6,683 bases of DNA from contig CALFMA010000662.1 of NCBI GenBank assembly GCA_937880065.1, positions 1 to 6,683 on the forward strand, given 5' to 3'. Origin of the DNA: an uncultured Ruminococcus sp. Lineage in GTDB: Bacteria > Bacillota_A > Clostridia > Oscillospirales > Ruminococcaceae. The position numbers and the translations under genes were made by a program. Of this stretch, positions 5,551 to 6,683 are shown in pieces (within the stretch, counting starts at the first letter, position 1; every line of letters starts with the position of its first letter). A model generated the notes under the pieces. It was not told the origin of the DNA. It did not search any database and worked only from the letters and a program-made list of their open reading frames with translations.

Positions 5551-5555
5551 AAACT

Positions 5556-6683
5556 ATGAAGTCTTACAAAAAAAGTGTAATTGCAACACTTTCGGCAGCA
5601 CTATGCCTATGTGCAACAGCTCCGTTTGCTGCATATGCGGCAGAAGATGATAATTCCATCTCTGATGTTACCGTTGAAGCGACTGAATATTCAGCCGAAT
5701 GGGTAACTGACAGCGAGGGCAGAATTTTTTACTATGACCAATCAGGTGAAATGGTAACAGGGGAGCAGGAGATTGAGGGCGAATCTTATCTCTTTTCCAA
5801 AAACGGTGTACTTAAAACTGGCTGGAGAACAGTAGCAGGCAAACGCCGTTACTATAATCCCGAAACAGGAAAGCCTGTGTATGGCAGATTTACTGTCTGC
5901 GGTGAAGAATTTTTTATAGAGCCTGATGAAGGAAAGCTTACAGATGCTATTTACAAAGGCGAAAATGGTGATTTATACCTCGTAAGCGAAAAAGGCACAT
6001 TTGTTCGTGAGCAGGGCAGATATGAACAGGACGGCGCATATTACTGCGTTACTGAAAACGGCACCCTTGCAAAGGGGTTAGCTAAAGTAAATGACATTCC
6101 CTATATTTTCGGCGAGGACGGTAAACAGAAGCTTGGCTGGGTTGAGGATAACGGCAGGGAATTTTATTACGATACAACTAATGGAGAAATCAAACTCGGT
6201 CTTGCAAATATTGAAAATAACTGTTATTTCATTGACATAAACAACGGAAAAACAAAAGGTGTTGTTGATATAGACGGAGTTGAATATTCCTTTTCAGAAG
6301 ATAACGGAGTTCTGCAAACAGGACTTCTTGAAATAAATGAAAAAATCAAGTATTTTTATCCCGACGGTACATATGCTGTAGGTGTTACAGAGATAAACGG
6401 TAAAAAATATCTCTTTGACGAATACGGCACACGTATATCAGGACTTAATACTGTGGACGGCAAGCTCTATTATGCCAACGAGGAAGGACTTCTTCTTAAT
6501 GGCAGACTTAAAATAGGCGAGGATAAATATTATTTCGGTGATGATTATTCCGCACAGTCAGGATTGCTTGAAATAGACGGCAAAAAGTATCTTTTTGGCA
6601 GCGATTTCAAAATGCTTACGGGTAAGCAGGATTACAACGGTGATACATATTGCTTTGATACAGCAAGCGGAATAATGCTTACA
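5556..6683 (+). CDS. Secreted protein with cell-wall/glucan-binding-type repeats (3' end beyond window)
   Basis: An open frame of 376 codons with no stop before the window edge. The N-terminus is a classical signal peptide (MKSYKKS, a hydrophobic core, then AAYA|AEDD with cleavage after about residue 28). There is no lipobox, so the protein is exported and released or held at the wall. After a short acidic spacer, residues about 49-376 are some sixteen tandem repeats of 20-24 residues, each of the pattern hydrophobic-x-x-(hydrophobic)-x-G-x-x-(Y/F)-(Y/F)-F-x-x-x-G-x-(hydrophobic)-x-x-G. Examples are LLEIDGKKYLFGSD (337-350) and VTEINGKKYLFDEY (277-290). This resembles choline/glucan-binding repeats (CW-binding families). 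Only three repeats start with Trp (W49, W90, W195) and many positions are degenerate, so choline binding is doubtful. Repeats come first, so any enzymatic or effector domain would be downstream of the window. It has its own promoter and is separated from the regulator by a terminator. Confidence 0.88.
   Translation, partial: MKSYKKSVIATLSAALCLCATAPFAAYAAEDDNSISDVTVEATEYSAEWVTDSEGRIFYYDQSGEMVTGEQEIEGESYLFSKNGVLKTGWRTVAGKRRYYNPETGKPVYGRFTVCGEEFFIEPDEGKLTDAIYKGENGDLYLVSEKGTFVREQGRYEQDGAYYCVTENGTLAKGLAKVNDIPYIFGEDGKQKLGWVEDNGREFYYDTTNGEIKLGLANIENNCYFIDINNGKTKGVVDIDGVEYSFSEDNGVLQTGLLEINEKIKYFYPDGTYAVGVTEINGKKYLFDEYGTRISGLNTVDGKLYYANEEGLLLNGRLKIGEDKYYFGDDYSAQSGLLEIDGKKYLFGSDFKMLTGKQDYNGDTYCFDTASGIMLT

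Larger units (their letters stand above)
5203..5555. other. 353-bp gene-free region between the regulator and the secreted repeat protein
   Basis: No convincing coding sequence. From left to right it holds a weak promoter-like sequence (5227-5254), a 19-bp direct repeat (5282-5300 and 5345-5363) flanking a strong terminator hairpin, about 80 bases of AT-rich DNA with no recognised signal (5364-5447), the promoter of the next gene (5448-5476), a possible leader hairpin (5489-5520) and a ribosome site (5544-5550). Confidence 0.8.

Noticed and set aside
5556..6683. CRISPR-like or DNA-level tandem repeat in the last gene
   Set aside because: The periodicity is at protein level (about 60 bp units) with diverged DNA; there are no identical repeats separated by unique spacers.
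1..6683. tRNA, rRNA or transposase genes
   Set aside because: No cloverleaf-like segment, rRNA signature or transposase motif was seen on either strand.

Overview
The window is AT-rich, with strong AGGAGG-type ribosome sites, sigma-A-like promoters and Gram-positive lipoprotein signals. This suggests a low-GC anaerobic Firmicute. The families present (family-1-like sugar-binding lipoproteins ending in an 'IQNRASI' helix, an AraC regulator with an 'LRNMKY' N-terminal motif, and a secreted protein built of glucan/cell-wall-binding-type repeats) fit a gut or rumen Ruminococcus-like Clostridium relative. That placement is inference. All genes read on the + strand.

Positions 1-4328 hold three tandem paralogous extracellular solute-binding lipoproteins of about 480 residues each. 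The first is cut by the left window edge. They are packed with a stop-RBS-start junction of only 6 bases, so they look like one operon. No permease or ATPase gene is visible. The bodies of the genes have diverged, but their ends have not. Genes 1 and 2 are identical over at least 55 bp of the signal-peptide region. Genes 2 and 3 are identical over 76 bp at the 3' end. Both internal junctions share 38 bp. This pattern points to tandem duplication followed by recombination or conversion at the ends.

Positions 4329-4440 are a short intergenic region with an excellent sigma-A promoter (TGGACA, 17 bp, TATAAT with extended TG). The promoter lies between the arms of a perfect 12-bp inverted repeat. 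The right arm covers the predicted transcript start and most of the ribosome site of the next gene, a 253-residue AraC-type regulator (4441-5202). A transcript reading through from the lipoprotein genes would carry both arms and could hide the ribosome site, whereas a transcript from the local promoter would not.

Positions 5203-5555 are a 353-bp gene-free region. It holds a strong intrinsic terminator flanked by a 19-bp direct repeat, a weak candidate promoter, a clear sigma-A promoter for the next gene and a possible 5'-UTR hairpin. From 5556 to the right edge is an open secreted protein (376 codons visible, no stop) with a signal peptide and about sixteen 20-residue repeats.

A possible working model, by inference only: the binding proteins capture (oligo)saccharides or peptides for a transporter encoded elsewhere, the AraC protein controls one or both flanking units, and the repeat protein is a surface or secreted factor. 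Nothing here proves a wholly new system. The most unusual points are the end-homogenised binding-protein array and the inverted repeat bracketing the araC promoter.
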